From: Pannonibacter phragmitetus DSM 14782
GTDB taxonomy: Bacteria; Pseudomonadota; Alphaproteobacteria; Rhizobiales; Stappiaceae
DNA: 64,000 nucleotides
Direction of reading: 5' to 3'
Assembly (NCBI RefSeq): GCF_000382365.1
Contig: NZ_KB908217.1
Coordinates: 124,001 to 188,000 of the forward strand
The position numbers were made by a program, and so were the translations under genes. Positions 8,639 through 16,725 of this stretch are shown in pieces; positions within the stretch are counted from its first letter, which is position 1; each line of letters starts with the position of its first letter. The notes beneath the pieces were generated by a model. It was not told the DNA's origin and did not search any database. It was given only the letters and a program-made list of their open reading frames with translations.

Positions 8639-9532
8639 ATGACCTTCCAGCCCCCTTCGGACCTGACCCCTGCCAGAACCTACGAACGGCGCTTTGCCCG
8701 CGTCATCGAGCATGTGCATGACCATCTCGACGAGCCGCTTGATCTCGATCAGCTCGCCGATATCGCTGCCATGTCGCGTTGGCACTGGCACCGGGTGTGG
8801 CAGGCATGTTTCGGTGAAAGTGTGATTGCCATGGTCCGGCGTCTGCGGATGCAGAGGGCAGCCACGGCGCTCGCCAGAGGCGAGACGGATCTGGAACGGC
8901 TGGCACGGGAGGCAGGCTATGGCAGCCTGACCGCCTTCACCCGCGCCTTCCGTCAGTCCTATGGCCTGCCGCCGGCCACATACCGGGACGCGGGTCCGCA
9001 TCGCCGTTTTGACAAGGACTGGACCCCGCCGGCCCGCAAGCGGCCGTCTGACCTTGGAGCTTCTCCCATGCATGACATCGTCATCCGCCATGAACCGCAG
9101 CGCGTGCTGGCCGGCATCGCGCACAAGGGCCCTTACATCGAAATCGGCCGAGCCTTTGAACATCTGGTCGGCAGCCTTGCCAGTCGTGGCCTGATGGACC
9201 AGGCAGGCATGTTGATCGGCTTTTACTACAGCGATCCGTCCGTGGTGCCGGAGCAGGAGCTGCGTTCGGCCGCAGCGGTCGAACTGCGGCAGGACATCGC
9301 CTTGTCTGCGCCGCTGGAGCGCATCGAGGTTCCGGCTCAGCGCTATGCCGTATTGCGGCACAAGGGCCCGTATGCGGACATGAAGGCCGCCTATGACTGG
9401 CTTTACGGCACCTGGCTGCCGGCATCTGGCCATGAGCCGGCGGATGGGCCGGCCATGGAAATCTACCTGAACAACCCCCGTGACACGGCCCCGTCCGATC
9501 TTCTGACCGACATCTGCCTGCCGTTGAAATAG
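8639..9532 (+). CDS. AraC-family regulator with GyrI-like effector domain
   Basis: The 297-aa protein has an N-terminal AraC-type double helix-turn-helix (about residues 20-118, including LADIAAMSRWHWHRVW and AREAGYGSLTAFTRAFR). A GyrI-like small-molecule-binding domain (about residues 140-297) follows. Proteins of this Rob/SoxS-like layout often sense hydrophobic drugs or cationic compounds. It is divergent from mbfA across 107 nt, so it could share a control region with it, but a regulatory link is only inference. Confidence 0.9.
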   Translation: MTFQPPSDLTPARTYERRFARVIEHVHDHLDEPLDLDQLADIAAMSRWHWHRVWQACFGESVIAMVRRLRMQRAATALARGETDLERLAREAGYGSLTAFTRAFRQSYGLPPATYRDAGPHRRFDKDWTPPARKRPSDLGASPMHDIVIRHEPQRVLAGIAHKGPYIEIGRAFEHLVGSLASRGLMDQAGMLIGFYYSDPSVVPEQELRSAAAVELRQDIALSAPLERIEVPAQRYAVLRHKGPYADMKAAYDWLYGTWLPASGHEPADGPAMEIYLNNPRDTAPSDLLTDICLPLK

Positions 9533-9552
9533 GGGTAGATCACCTCGACCAG

Positions 9553-9577
9553 GCGCGGCGCAAAGCCTTCGCCGCGC
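9553..9577. repeat. GC-rich hairpin after the AraC-type gene
   Basis: GCGCGGCG and CGCCGCGC form a perfect 8-bp stem around a 9-nt loop, 20 nt after the AraC-type stop. There is no T-run, so it is only a weak terminator candidate. Confidence 0.4.
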
Positions 9578-9740
9578 GCCGCGATCCGGCCGCCGCAGGC
9601 CGCCCGCCCTGGCCATAGGGACCCCCCGAAAGCAACCCCGTCCGGGCGTGGCATTTCGGCCCGGCGGGGGCGCCTATTAGGCTCACACAAGCTCCATTCT
9701 CTAGCATTGCGAGAAGAAGCAAACCAATGAGAGTGAAGCA

Positions 9741-11738
9741 ATGAATCGCAAGCAGCGGCGGATTGTGAGCGCACGCAGCAAGAACGATGGGCTCTCTACG
9801 CCCAAGGCGCGGTTGCTGGATGCTGCCGTCACAGCGCATCAGGCAGGGCGTCTGGAGGAGGCCGAAACGCTTTACAAGCGAGTCCTGTCGATGGATCCCG
9901 CAGACGCCGGTTGCGTTCATCATCTTGGGCTGATTGCGCATCAGCGCCTGAACCATCACGCCGCTATCGAATTGATCCAGAAAGCCATCTCCCTGCGCCC
10001 TGACTATGCAGAGGCGCATAGCAATCTGAGCATTGTGCTGGCGGCTGCGGGTGATCTTGCGGCGGCGGTCAGTTCTGCCCGCAAGGCTGTCGCTCTGCGG
10101 CCCGGCAACGCTCATTCGCATGCAGCCCTTGGCAGCCTGCTGTTCAAGCAGGGGCATGCTGATGATGCTCTTGGGGCCTATCAGATGGCCCTGCGTCTCG
10201 ACCCGCAGCGTGCCGAAACACACTTCCTTCTGGGGGAGCTTCTGCGTGATCGTGGAGATGTAAAGTCCTCTGTGGACTCGTATCGGCGGGCGATCCAGTT
10301 TGACCGCTCGCACCAGAACGCTCACTTGAGTTTGGGTGAAGCCTGCTCGGCAACGGGTCAGTACGAGGAAGCCCTCTCCGCATATGCGATTGCCCGTCAA
10401 TTAAGCCCAGGTGACAGCGAGGCAATGTTTGCGCAGGCTTACCTCAAGCGGCAAGTGTGCGAATGGCCGGCGCCAGTTCCCGGCATAGCCGATCCTGAGA
10501 GAGCTGAGATCAAGCCTGTTCCGCCCTTCAGCATCCTTGCTGCTGGCGGGGACATGCAGGCTCAGCTGGCATGGGCACGAAAATGGTCCCGCGATCTCGA
10601 GGCTGCATGTGAAATGCGTTTCAGTCCGGAACTCGCGGCGGACCGGGCAAAGATCAGGGTCGGGTATCTCTCCGCCGACTTTCACGAGCATGCCACCGCT
10701 TATCTGGCCTGCGAATTGTTCGAAATGCATGACCGCAACCGTTTTGAGGTGTACGGATACTCGATTGGCCAGGATGATGGCAGCGGGATGCGCGCAAGGC
10801 TGGAACGTGCTTTCGACCACTTCACCGACCTGCGTGGAAAGTCTCATCTTGAGGCGGCGCAGCTCATCCACGGCGACTCAATCGACATTCTGATCGACTT
10901 GAAGGGCTATACACGTGGCGCAAGGACGCAGATCCTTGCCTACAGGCCTGCTCCCATTCAGGTGAACTATCTTGGCTATCCGGGCACGATGGGGGCAGGG
11001 TTCATCGACTACATCGTCGGTGATGAAACCGTCATTCCCGCTTGCCATGAGCCGTTCTACAGCGAGAAAGTGATCAGGCTGCCAGGAAGCTATCAGCCGA
11101 ACAGCCATCGCCTGATAGACGATCATATCCAATCGCGGAATATGCATGGCCTGCCGGAAGACGCTTTCGTATTTTGCTGCTTCAACAACACCTACAAGAT
11201 AACGGAACAGGTTTTCGATGTCTGGATGCGTATTTTGAAGGGCGTGGATCGTGCGGTTCTCTGGCTGTTCGACAGCGGAAGTCAGACCCGGGAAAATCTC
11301 CGCAAGGCGGCATTGGAGCGTGGGGTGTCACCGGAAAGGCTGGTGTTTGCACCAAAGCTTCCTCTTGCATCTCACCTTGCGCGGCACATCATGGCGGACC
11401 TGTTCCTCGATACTGTGCCCGTGAATGCCCACACCACAGCGAGCGATGCCCTCTGGGCGGGCTTGCCAGTTCTGACGTGCCTGGGGGATACGTTTGCAGG
11501 GCGTGTCGCGGCGAGCCTCAACAATGCGGTTGGGCTGTATGAATTGGTCGCACATTCTCTTCAAGAATATGAGGCGCTGGCGATTTCCCTGGCTGAAAAG
11601 CCGGATCAGATTGCTGCCTTCAAGTTGCGGTTGGTCGAGGGGCGCAGAACTGCCGCTTTGTTCAACATGGACCGGTACGTCCAGGGCCTTGAAGATGCAT
11701 TTGCAGAGATGGTTCGTGCCCAAAGGATTGCTCGTTAG
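9741..11738 (+). CDS. TPR protein with O-GlcNAc-transferase (SPINDLY/GT41) domain
   Basis: The 665-aa protein has about six tetratricopeptide repeats (residues 30-230, e.g. EAHSNLSIVLAAAGDLAAAV). A GT41 glycosyltransferase domain follows (about 295-655). Family landmarks are VGYLSADFHEHATAYL, LIDLKGYTRGAR, the PIQVNYLGYPGTMG loop, FCCFNNTYKI with its UDP-binding Lys, and LFLDTVPVNAHTTASDALW near the C-terminus. It probably transfers a sugar to protein Ser/Thr residues in the cytoplasm. Target proteins are unknown: no flagellin or adhesin gene is close. Base composition looks lower in GC than its neighbours, which fits an acquired gene. Confidence 0.88.
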   Translation: MNRKQRRIVSARSKNDGLSTPKARLLDAAVTAHQAGRLEEAETLYKRVLSMDPADAGCVHHLGLIAHQRLNHHAAIELIQKAISLRPDYAEAHSNLSIVLAAAGDLAAAVSSARKAVALRPGNAHSHAALGSLLFKQGHADDALGAYQMALRLDPQRAETHFLLGELLRDRGDVKSSVDSYRRAIQFDRSHQNAHLSLGEACSATGQYEEALSAYAIARQLSPGDSEAMFAQAYLKRQVCEWPAPVPGIADPERAEIKPVPPFSILAAGGDMQAQLAWARKWSRDLEAACEMRFSPELAADRAKIRVGYLSADFHEHATAYLACELFEMHDRNRFEVYGYSIGQDDGSGMRARLERAFDHFTDLRGKSHLEAAQLIHGDSIDILIDLKGYTRGARTQILAYRPAPIQVNYLGYPGTMGAGFIDYIVGDETVIPACHEPFYSEKVIRLPGSYQPNSHRLIDDHIQSRNMHGLPEDAFVFCCFNNTYKITEQVFDVWMRILKGVDRAVLWLFDSGSQTRENLRKAALERGVSPERLVFAPKLPLASHLARHIMADLFLDTVPVNAHTTASDALWAGLPVLTCLGDTFAGRVAASLNNAVGLYELVAHSLQEYEALAISLAEKPDQIAAFKLRLVEGRRTAALFNMDRYVQGLEDAFAEMVRAQRIAR

Positions 11739-12048
11739 AGGGAGTGCGATATCCCGCCTCGGCCAGCCAATTCGGCGTTGACGTTGAACATGCACCCGGT
11801 CGCTGCCTGTTTTTTGAACAGAAGTATCCGTGCAACCTGTCTTGCTGGCCGCAGGAAAAAACACCGCATCCAGATCTGCCTATTTGTTTTGCTTTTGGCT
11901 TGACGTTGGGCAAACCGGTGCAAGTGCCCGCTTCCATTCATGAAATTATTCTGGCAGTGCTCCCGGTTTTCGATTTGTTAGTGATTTTTGACAGTAATAT
12001 ATTCCTGATTTCAGGCTCTCTGGGGCTGCGCTGCAGGTAGATATTTAT
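11739..12048 (+). other. 310-nt gap between the GT41 gene and the chemoreceptor-like gene
   Basis: The gap is AT-richer than average, especially after 11940. It contains the candidate promoter at 11975-12003 listed separately. Short open frames here show no recognisable protein, and I see no RNA gene or strong terminator. Confidence 0.4.
11975..12003 (+). promoter_or_regulatory. Candidate promoter of the soluble chemoreceptor-like gene
   Basis: TTGTTA (11975-11980) and TATATT (11998-12003) are separated by 17 nt and lie about 45 nt before the ATG at 12049. It is a motif match by eye in an AT-rich stretch. Confidence 0.35.
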
Positions 12049-13101
12049 ATGGATCAGTTGATGGCCGATACGGAGCGTGCCCCGGCGCTGTCCGACATCG
12101 TGGAGCGGACCTCAGAGGTGCGGGAGCTGACCACAACGAAGGTCGGTCAGATCCGGGACGTAACGGGGCGGCTGCGGATGCTGGCGCTCAATGCCATGAT
12201 CGAGAGCGCCCGCGCGGGCGATCAGGGCCGCGGCTTTCTGGTGGTGGCGCAGGAGGTGCGCGAGATTTCCACCGCCGTCGAGGGCATTTCCGGCGCGCTG
12301 GCCAAGGAACTTGCGGGCGAAATCGAGGCGCTGGAAACGCTGACGCGCCAGATGGCGCTGCAGGCGCAGGGCTCGCGCCTGACGGATCTGGCGCTCAACG
12401 CCATCGAACTGATCGACCGCAACCTCTATGAGCGCACTTGTGACGTGCGCTGGTGGGCGACGGATTCGGCCGTGGCCGGCTGCGCAGAGAACTCCACGCC
12501 GGAGGCGGTTGCCTATGCCAGCGAGCGGCTGGGCGTCATTCTCGGGGCCTATACGGTCTATACGGATCTGTGGCTGTGTGATCTCAACGGCCGGGTGATC
12601 GCCAATGGCCGCCCGGACCGCTTCAAGGTTGGCGGCGCGGATGTGTCCTCCCGCAGCTGGTTCGGCCGTGGCCGGTCCCTGCGCTCCGGCGACGACTATG
12701 TGGCCGACGAAATCTCCCGGGAGCCGCTGCTCGGCAATGGGCAGGTGGCGACCTATCTTGCCAGCGTGCGGGAGGGGGGGCGCAGCAATGGCCGTCCGAT
12801 CGGTATGCTCGCTGTCCACTTCGACTGGGAGCCGCAGGCGAAGGCGATTGTCGATGGCGTGCGCCTGACACCGCAGGAACGGGAGCGCTCGCGCGTGATG
12901 CTGGTCAGCGGCAATGGCCGTGTGCTGGCCTCATCGGATGGCAAGGGCGTGCTGAGCGAGCAGTTTCAGCTCCAGACCGGCGGCCAGGAGCATGGCTTCT
13001 ATGTGGACCGGGACGGCGCCACCGTCGCCTTTCACAGGACGCCGGGCTATGAGACCTATGCCGGCCTTGGCTGGTACGGTGTCATTCGCCAGATGCTGTG
13101 A
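12049..13101 (+). CDS. Soluble chemoreceptor-like protein, MCP tip followed by a Cache-like domain
   Basis: The 350-aa protein has no transmembrane segment. Residues 28-85 resemble the conserved hairpin tip of methyl-accepting chemotaxis proteins (LRMLALNAMIESARAGDQG then GRGFLVVAQEVREI), which binds CheA/CheW. After a helical linker, residues 150-345 look like a Cache/PAS-type sensor (TDLWLCDLNGRVIANG, then paired AVHFDWEP and VLASSDG segments). Normal receptors have the sensor first and the tip last, so the order is reversed, and the tip is short, without obvious flanking methylation helices. It is probably a cytoplasmic sensor coupling to a chemotaxis-like array; the ligand is unknown. Confidence 0.72.
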   Translation: MDQLMADTERAPALSDIVERTSEVRELTTTKVGQIRDVTGRLRMLALNAMIESARAGDQGRGFLVVAQEVREISTAVEGISGALAKELAGEIEALETLTRQMALQAQGSRLTDLALNAIELIDRNLYERTCDVRWWATDSAVAGCAENSTPEAVAYASERLGVILGAYTVYTDLWLCDLNGRVIANGRPDRFKVGGADVSSRSWFGRGRSLRSGDDYVADEISREPLLGNGQVATYLASVREGGRSNGRPIGMLAVHFDWEPQAKAIVDGVRLTPQERERSRVMLVSGNGRVLASSDGKGVLSEQFQLQTGGQEHGFYVDRDGATVAFHRTPGYETYAGLGWYGVIRQML

Positions 13102-13117
13102 CGGGCCCGCAGGTTGA

Positions 13118-13804
13118 TCACACGACGTCGGCAGTCAGCGGTGCAAAGCCCTCGACGCTGGCCTCCAGCCTGTCGCCGCGCACAACCGGACCGACGCCCG
13201 AGGGCGTGCCGGTCAGGATCACGTCACCGGCGGCCAGCGTGAAATAGTCCGACAGATAGGCGATCATTTCCGGGATCTTCCAGATCATCTGGTTGAGATC
13301 GCCGCTCTGGCGCAGGGTGCCATTGACGGAGAGCGTGATGGCACCAGCCTGCGGGTGGCCGCAGACGCTTGCCGGGACCACCGGACCGATGGGCGCAGAA
13401 TGCTCAAAGGCCTTGGCCGTGTCCCAGGGGCGGCCCATGTCCTTGGCGGCGGCCTGCAGGTCGCGGCGTGTCATGTCGAGGGCCACCGCATAGCCATAGA
13501 CGTGGGAGAGGGCGTCTGCCACCGCAATGCCGCTGCCGCCGGACTTCAGCACCACCGCCAGTTCCACCTCGTGATGCACATCCTGCGTCTTGCCCGGATA
13601 GGGGAAGGTGCAGGAGGCGTCGAGATTGTCCGGGTTCTTCTGGAAGAAGAACGGCGGCTCCTTGCTGGGATCGTGCCCCATCTCTACCGCATGGGCCGCA
13701 TAGTTGCGGCCGATGCAGTAGACCCGCCGTACCGGAAACAGCGCATCAATGCCTGCCACCGGCAGGGCGGGGATCTTCGGAACGTCAATCACAAAGCTGG
13801 CCAT
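13118..13804 (-). CDS. Fumarylacetoacetate hydrolase family protein
   Basis: The 228-aa product is a full FAH domain, which cleaves C-C bonds of beta-diketo acids using a divalent metal. It shows the family opener VYCIGRNYAAHAVEMG and the metal-binding HHEVELAVVLKSG (paired acidic residues). It also has the DMTRRDLQ segment and LTGTPSGVGPV near the end. The closest well-known activity is fumarylpyruvate hydrolase, but substrate cannot be fixed by eye. The ATG at 13804 has a CGGAG site 7 nt upstream. It converges with the chemoreceptor-like gene. Confidence 0.9.
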   Translation of the reverse strand: MASFVIDVPKIPALPVAGIDALFPVRRVYCIGRNYAAHAVEMGHDPSKEPPFFFQKNPDNLDASCTFPYPGKTQDVHHEVELAVVLKSGGSGIAVADALSHVYGYAVALDMTRRDLQAAAKDMGRPWDTAKAFEHSAPIGPVVPASVCGHPQAGAITLSVNGTLRQSGDLNQMIWKIPEMIAYLSDYFTLAAGDVILTGTPSGVGPVVRGDRLEASVEGFAPLTADVV

Positions 13805-13886
13805 GGTGTGCTCCGGATGGGGAGTAGGTGACATTCAGACGTGCCGGGCAAGAGGTGGGTTCACCGCCTTGCGTCCGGCCCCTGCG

Positions 13887-13941
13887 CCCCTCTCCCCCCT
13901 TGAGGGGGAGATGCCCCCGGCAGGGGGCAGAGGGGGGTGAC
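13887..13941 (+). repeat. Intergenic palindromic repeat, copy A
   Basis: This copy reads CCCCTCTCCCCCCTTGAGGG, continues GGAGATGC, and ends CAGAGGGGGGTGAC. It has two internal dyads: CCCCCT/AGGGGG and CCCCCGG/CAGGGGG. The same unit recurs on the opposite strand at 13986-14038, with the outer blocks kept and the inner loop changed. This kind of CTCTCCCCCTTGAGGGGGAGA repeat is widespread between genes in rhizobial genomes. Confidence 0.8.
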
Positions 13942-13985
13942 AGACTGTCCGTTCATACGTGAGGTGGTGTTATGTCGAAGCGCCG

Positions 13986-14038
13986 CCACCCCCCTCTGTC
14001 TGCTGACGCAGACATCTCCCCCTCAAGGGGGGAGAGGA
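13986..14038 (-). repeat. Intergenic palindromic repeat, copy B (inverted)
   Basis: The reverse complement of this segment matches copy A (13887-13941) through the CTCTCCCCCCTTGAGGGGGA block and the CAGAGGGGGGTG block. The inner hairpin differs (TGTCTGCGTCAGCAGACA here, CCCCCGGCAGGGGG in A) yet stays self-complementary. The two copies face each other across about 45 nt between the FAH gene and ychF. Confidence 0.8.
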
Positions 14039-14079
14039 GTTGGTGCCAGACCGCCCGCCCGGCTTCTCTGTCCTGGATC

Positions 14080-15180
14080 TCAGGTGTTGAACTTGAACAG
14101 CATCACATCGCCGTCCTTGACGATGTATTCCTTGCCTTCGTCACGCGCCTTGCCGGCTTCCTTGGCACCCACTTCGCCGCCGAGGGTGACATAGTCGTCA
14201 AAGGCGATGGTCTGGGCGCGGATGAAGCCGCGTTCAAAGTCCGAGTGGATGACGCCGGCCGCCTGCGGTGCCTTGGTGCCGCGGGTGATGGTCCAGGCGC
14301 GGGTTTCCTTCGGGCCTGCGGTGAAATAGGTGATGAGGCCCAGGAGGTCGTAACCGGCGCGGATCAGGCGGTCGAGGCCCGGCTCTTCAAGGCCGAGCGT
14401 GTCGAGGAATTCCTTTTGCTCTTCATTGTCGAGCTGGGAGATTTCCGCCTCGATGGCCGCGGAAATGACCACGGAACCTGCGCCCTGCGCCTTTGCCATT
14501 TCGGCAACCTTGGCCGACAGCTCGTTGCCGGTGCCGGCCGAGCCTTCTTCCACGTTGCAAACATAGAGAACGGGCTTGGAGGTCAGCAGGTTGAGGCCTT
14601 GCAGGATCTTTTCTTCCTCGGCATCGGCGAGCTTCAGCGTGCGCACCGGCTTGCCGTCCTGCAGCAGGGCGAGGGCAGCTTCCATGATCGGGGCGATGGC
14701 CTTGGCTTCCTTGTCGCCAACCTGCGCCTTCTTCTTCATCGGGGCAAGGCGGCGCTCAAGGCTTTCCATGTCGGAGACCATCAGCTCGGTCTCGACGGTC
14801 TCGGCGTCGGAGATCGGGTCGATCTTGCCTTCCACGTGGGTGATGTCGTCATCAACGAAGCAGCGCAGCACGTGGACGATGGCATCCACCTCGCGGATGT
14901 TGGCGAGGAACTGGTTGCCAAGGCCTTCGCCCTTGGAAGCGCCGCGCACCAGGCCGGCGATGTCCACGAAGGTGATGCGGGTCGGGATGATCTCCTTGCT
15001 GCCGGCAACCTTGGCAATCGCGCTCATGCGCGGGTCCGGCACCGCCACTTCGCCGGTGTTCGGCTCAATGGTGCAGAACGGATAGTTGGCGGCCTGAGCC
15101 GCAGCCGTGCGTGTGAGCGCATTGAAGAGCGTGGACTTGCCGACGTTGGGCAGGCCGACGATGCCGCACTGGAAACCCAT
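14080..15180 (-). CDS. ychF: OBG-family ATPase YchF
   Basis: YchF is a universally conserved P-loop ATPase of the OBG GTPase class that binds ribosomes and takes part in stress control. The 366-aa protein opens with MGFQCGIVGLPNVGKSTLFN (P-loop) and carries the DIAGLVRGASKGEGLGN switch region. It ends with a TGS-like domain (ITYFTAGPKETRAWTI through MLFKFNT). The length is typical. It sits just after pth, as in most alphaproteobacteria where rplY-pth-ychF run together. Confidence 0.96.
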   Translation of the reverse strand: MGFQCGIVGLPNVGKSTLFNALTRTAAAQAANYPFCTIEPNTGEVAVPDPRMSAIAKVAGSKEIIPTRITFVDIAGLVRGASKGEGLGNQFLANIREVDAIVHVLRCFVDDDITHVEGKIDPISDAETVETELMVSDMESLERRLAPMKKKAQVGDKEAKAIAPIMEAALALLQDGKPVRTLKLADAEEEKILQGLNLLTSKPVLYVCNVEEGSAGTGNELSAKVAEMAKAQGAGSVVISAAIEAEISQLDNEEQKEFLDTLGLEEPGLDRLIRAGYDLLGLITYFTAGPKETRAWTITRGTKAPQAAGVIHSDFERGFIRAQTIAFDDYVTLGGEVGAKEAGKARDEGKEYIVKDGDVMLFKFNT

Positions 15181-15268
15181 GGGAGATCGCTTTCGGTTTG
15201 ATCGAAGATTTGAGCCGCTTCTTGCCCGAGGGGGCGGGCAAGGTCAAGCATTGCGAGGAAAAGACGGG

Positions 15269-16042
15269 TCAGTCCTGCCTGCCACTCTTGCCCAGCAGCT
15301 TCTTCAGCATCTCGGCCATGGGGCCGGAGGCGGGCAGGGCAGGGGCTTTCGGCTGGCGGGCCTGGCGGATGTGGCTCTGCCCCTTGGCGGCTGGGCGCGG
15401 TGCGGGCCGGGTGGCTGCGGTGTCCTCTCCGGCTTCGGCGGCCTTGCGCTTTTCCGGGCGCTGCGCCTTTTCCGGCTCCAGCTGCAGGGTCAGCCTGTTG
15501 GCGAAGGTGCTGTCCTGACGCTTTGCCAGCAGTTCGGCATGATCGGCAATGCCGCCGAACAGCAGCTCCAGCCACTCGCCATCCACCTTGGCAAAGTCGC
15601 CCAGCACATAGTTGGAGACCAGCTTCTTGTCGCCCGGGTGACCGATGCCGAGCCTGAGGCGCCGGTAGGCGTCGCCGATATGGGCGGTGATGGAGCGCAA
15701 GCCGTTGTGGCCGCCATGGCCGCCGCCGGTTTTCATGCGGAATTTGGCGGGCGGCAGATCCAGCTCGTCATAGATGACGAGAATATCCGCCGGTTCGAGC
15801 TTGTAGAAGCGCATGGCCTCGCCGACGGAGCGGCCGGACTCGTTCATGTAGGTCATGGGCTTCAGCAGCATGACCTTTTCGCCGCCGATGCTGCCTTCGC
15901 TCACTTCGCCCTGAAAGCGGGCGCGCCAGGGGGAGAAGCCGGAGTAGCGGCGATGGATCTCGTCCACTGCCATGAAGCCGATGTTGTGCCGGTTGCGGGC
16001 ATATTGTCCGCCCGGGTTGCCGAGGCCTGCGATGATCTGCAT
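15269..16042 (-). CDS. pth: Peptidyl-tRNA hydrolase
   Basis: Pth releases peptides from prematurely dropped peptidyl-tRNA. The 257-aa protein contains the catalytic N and H within [18 protein letters not shown] (His near residue 20), [12 protein letters not shown], and the [10 protein letters not shown] segment. It is about 60 residues longer than the usual 190-200 aa: the extra C-terminal tail is basic, rich in Ala, Pro and Lys, and likely disordered. Such tails are seen in other rhizobial Pth proteins. It lies 88 nt upstream of ychF on the same strand. Confidence 0.95.
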   Translation of the reverse strand: MQIIAGLGNPGGQYARNRHNIGFMAVDEIHRRYSGFSPWRARFQGEVSEGSIGGEKVMLLKPMTYMNESGRSVGEAMRFYKLEPADILVIYDELDLPPAKFRMKTGGGHGGHNGLRSITAHIGDAYRRLRLGIGHPGDKKLVSNYVLGDFAKVDGEWLELLFGGIADHAELLAKRQDSTFANRLTLQLEPEKAQRPEKRKAAEAGEDTAATRPAPRPAAKGQSHIRQARQPKAPALPASGPMAEMLKKLLGKSGRQD

Positions 16043-16214
16043 GGCATGTCCGTAGCTGCGCGAACGGGAAATCGGCGCTGGCCTTTGGGCCGCGCGGTGT
16101 CTTCGTCCGCTTACAGCAATGGGCCGCCCCTGTCGAGACGGCCCATCGGACTGCTGCGTTCGTATGCCGCTGTGGTTTCAGTCCGTGCCCGGGGGAAGCA
16201 CGGCCGCTGCCGCG

Positions 16215-16427
16215 TCAGGTCTTCTCCTCTGTAAGGGCTGTGCGGATGCGGGCCTGTTCGGCGGCCACATGTGGCAGCAGCTCGCTACCGCCCGAGCCCT
16301 GCTTTTCCGTCAGGAACTCGGACATGCGGCGGTCCAGTTCGGTCAGTCTCTCATTGCGGCGGTTCGCTGAGCTCTTTGTCCCGAAGCCGCGCATGGCGAA
16401 CCAGAAGGTTGGCGAACCGGTGCTCAT
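16215..16427 (-). CDS. Small hypothetical protein coupled to the YdcH-like gene
   Basis: I do not recognise a family. The 70-aa product is charged and mostly helical, with RRNERLTELDRRMSEFLTEK followed by a Gly-Ser turn and EQARIRTALTEEKT. It resembles a short coiled coil. Its ATG overlaps the stop of the upstream YdcH-like gene by 4 nt (ATGA), a strong sign of coupled translation, so it may be a partner of that protein. Confidence 0.6.
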   Translation of the reverse strand: MSTGSPTFWFAMRGFGTKSSANRRNERLTELDRRMSEFLTEKQGSGGSELLPHVAAEQARIRTALTEEKT

Positions 16428-16627
16428 GCGCTTGCCATCCCGGTTCCCCGCGTTTGCTTGTGGAAGAACTCCCGTTCCACCTGCGTGATCTGCTCCTTGA
16501 GGCGAAGGCGCAGTTTCTTGAGCGCAGTAAGCCTGATCGCGTCGGTGTGAGGGCGGCGGGCCTCCCGCTCGATCTTGGCATCAAGAATGGCATGGCGGAC
16601 GCGCAAGGCGACCAGCTTCCGGTGCAT
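16424..16627 (-). CDS. YdcH (DUF465) family protein
   Basis: The 67-aa protein matches the small helical YdcH/DUF465 family: HAILDAKIEREARRPHTDAI followed by LTALKKLRLRLKEQI, a helical hairpin with a conserved KKLRLRLKE tail. Function is not established in the family. A strong GGAGGA ribosome site sits 4 nt before the ATG. It is divergent from the OxyR-like gene across about 98 nt that contain the double operator, so that regulator could affect it too. Confidence 0.8.
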   Translation of the reverse strand: MHRKLVALRVRHAILDAKIEREARRPHTDAIRLTALKKLRLRLKEQITQVEREFFHKQTRGTGMASA

Positions 16628-16655
16628 GTCTTCCTCCTTTCATTTCCCAGCCACC

Positions 16656-16684
16656 TTGATATGGGTGATCCATTCGATTGTAAA
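16656..16684 (+). promoter_or_regulatory. Candidate promoter of the OxyR-like gene
   Basis: TTGATA (16656-16661) and TGTAAA (16679-16684) are 17 nt apart. A start site near 16691 would fall inside the first dyad of the double operator, which suits autorepression. It is a motif match by eye. Confidence 0.4.
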
Positions 16685-16685
16685 A

Positions 16686-16722
16686 ATACATAGACTGTAT
16701 GGCATCAATAGATATTATCTAT
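16686..16722 (+). promoter_or_regulatory. OxyR-type double operator
   Basis: Two 15-bp dyads are separated by exactly 7 nt. ATACATAGACTGTAT (16686-16700) is a partial match and ATAGATATTATCTAT (16708-16722) is a complete match to the OxyR half-site pair ATAG-N7-CTAT. The spacing equals that of the established OxyR consensus (two dyads, N7 apart). It ends 3 nt before the ATG at 16726 and covers the alternative ATG at 16699, so it also argues for the later start. Confidence 0.75.
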
Positions 16723-16725
16723 CTC

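Noticed and set aside
11744-12040. 98-aa open frame between the GT41 gene and the chemoreceptor-like gene
   Set aside because: Its amino-acid composition looks random, there is no ribosome site, and it runs through the likely promoter.
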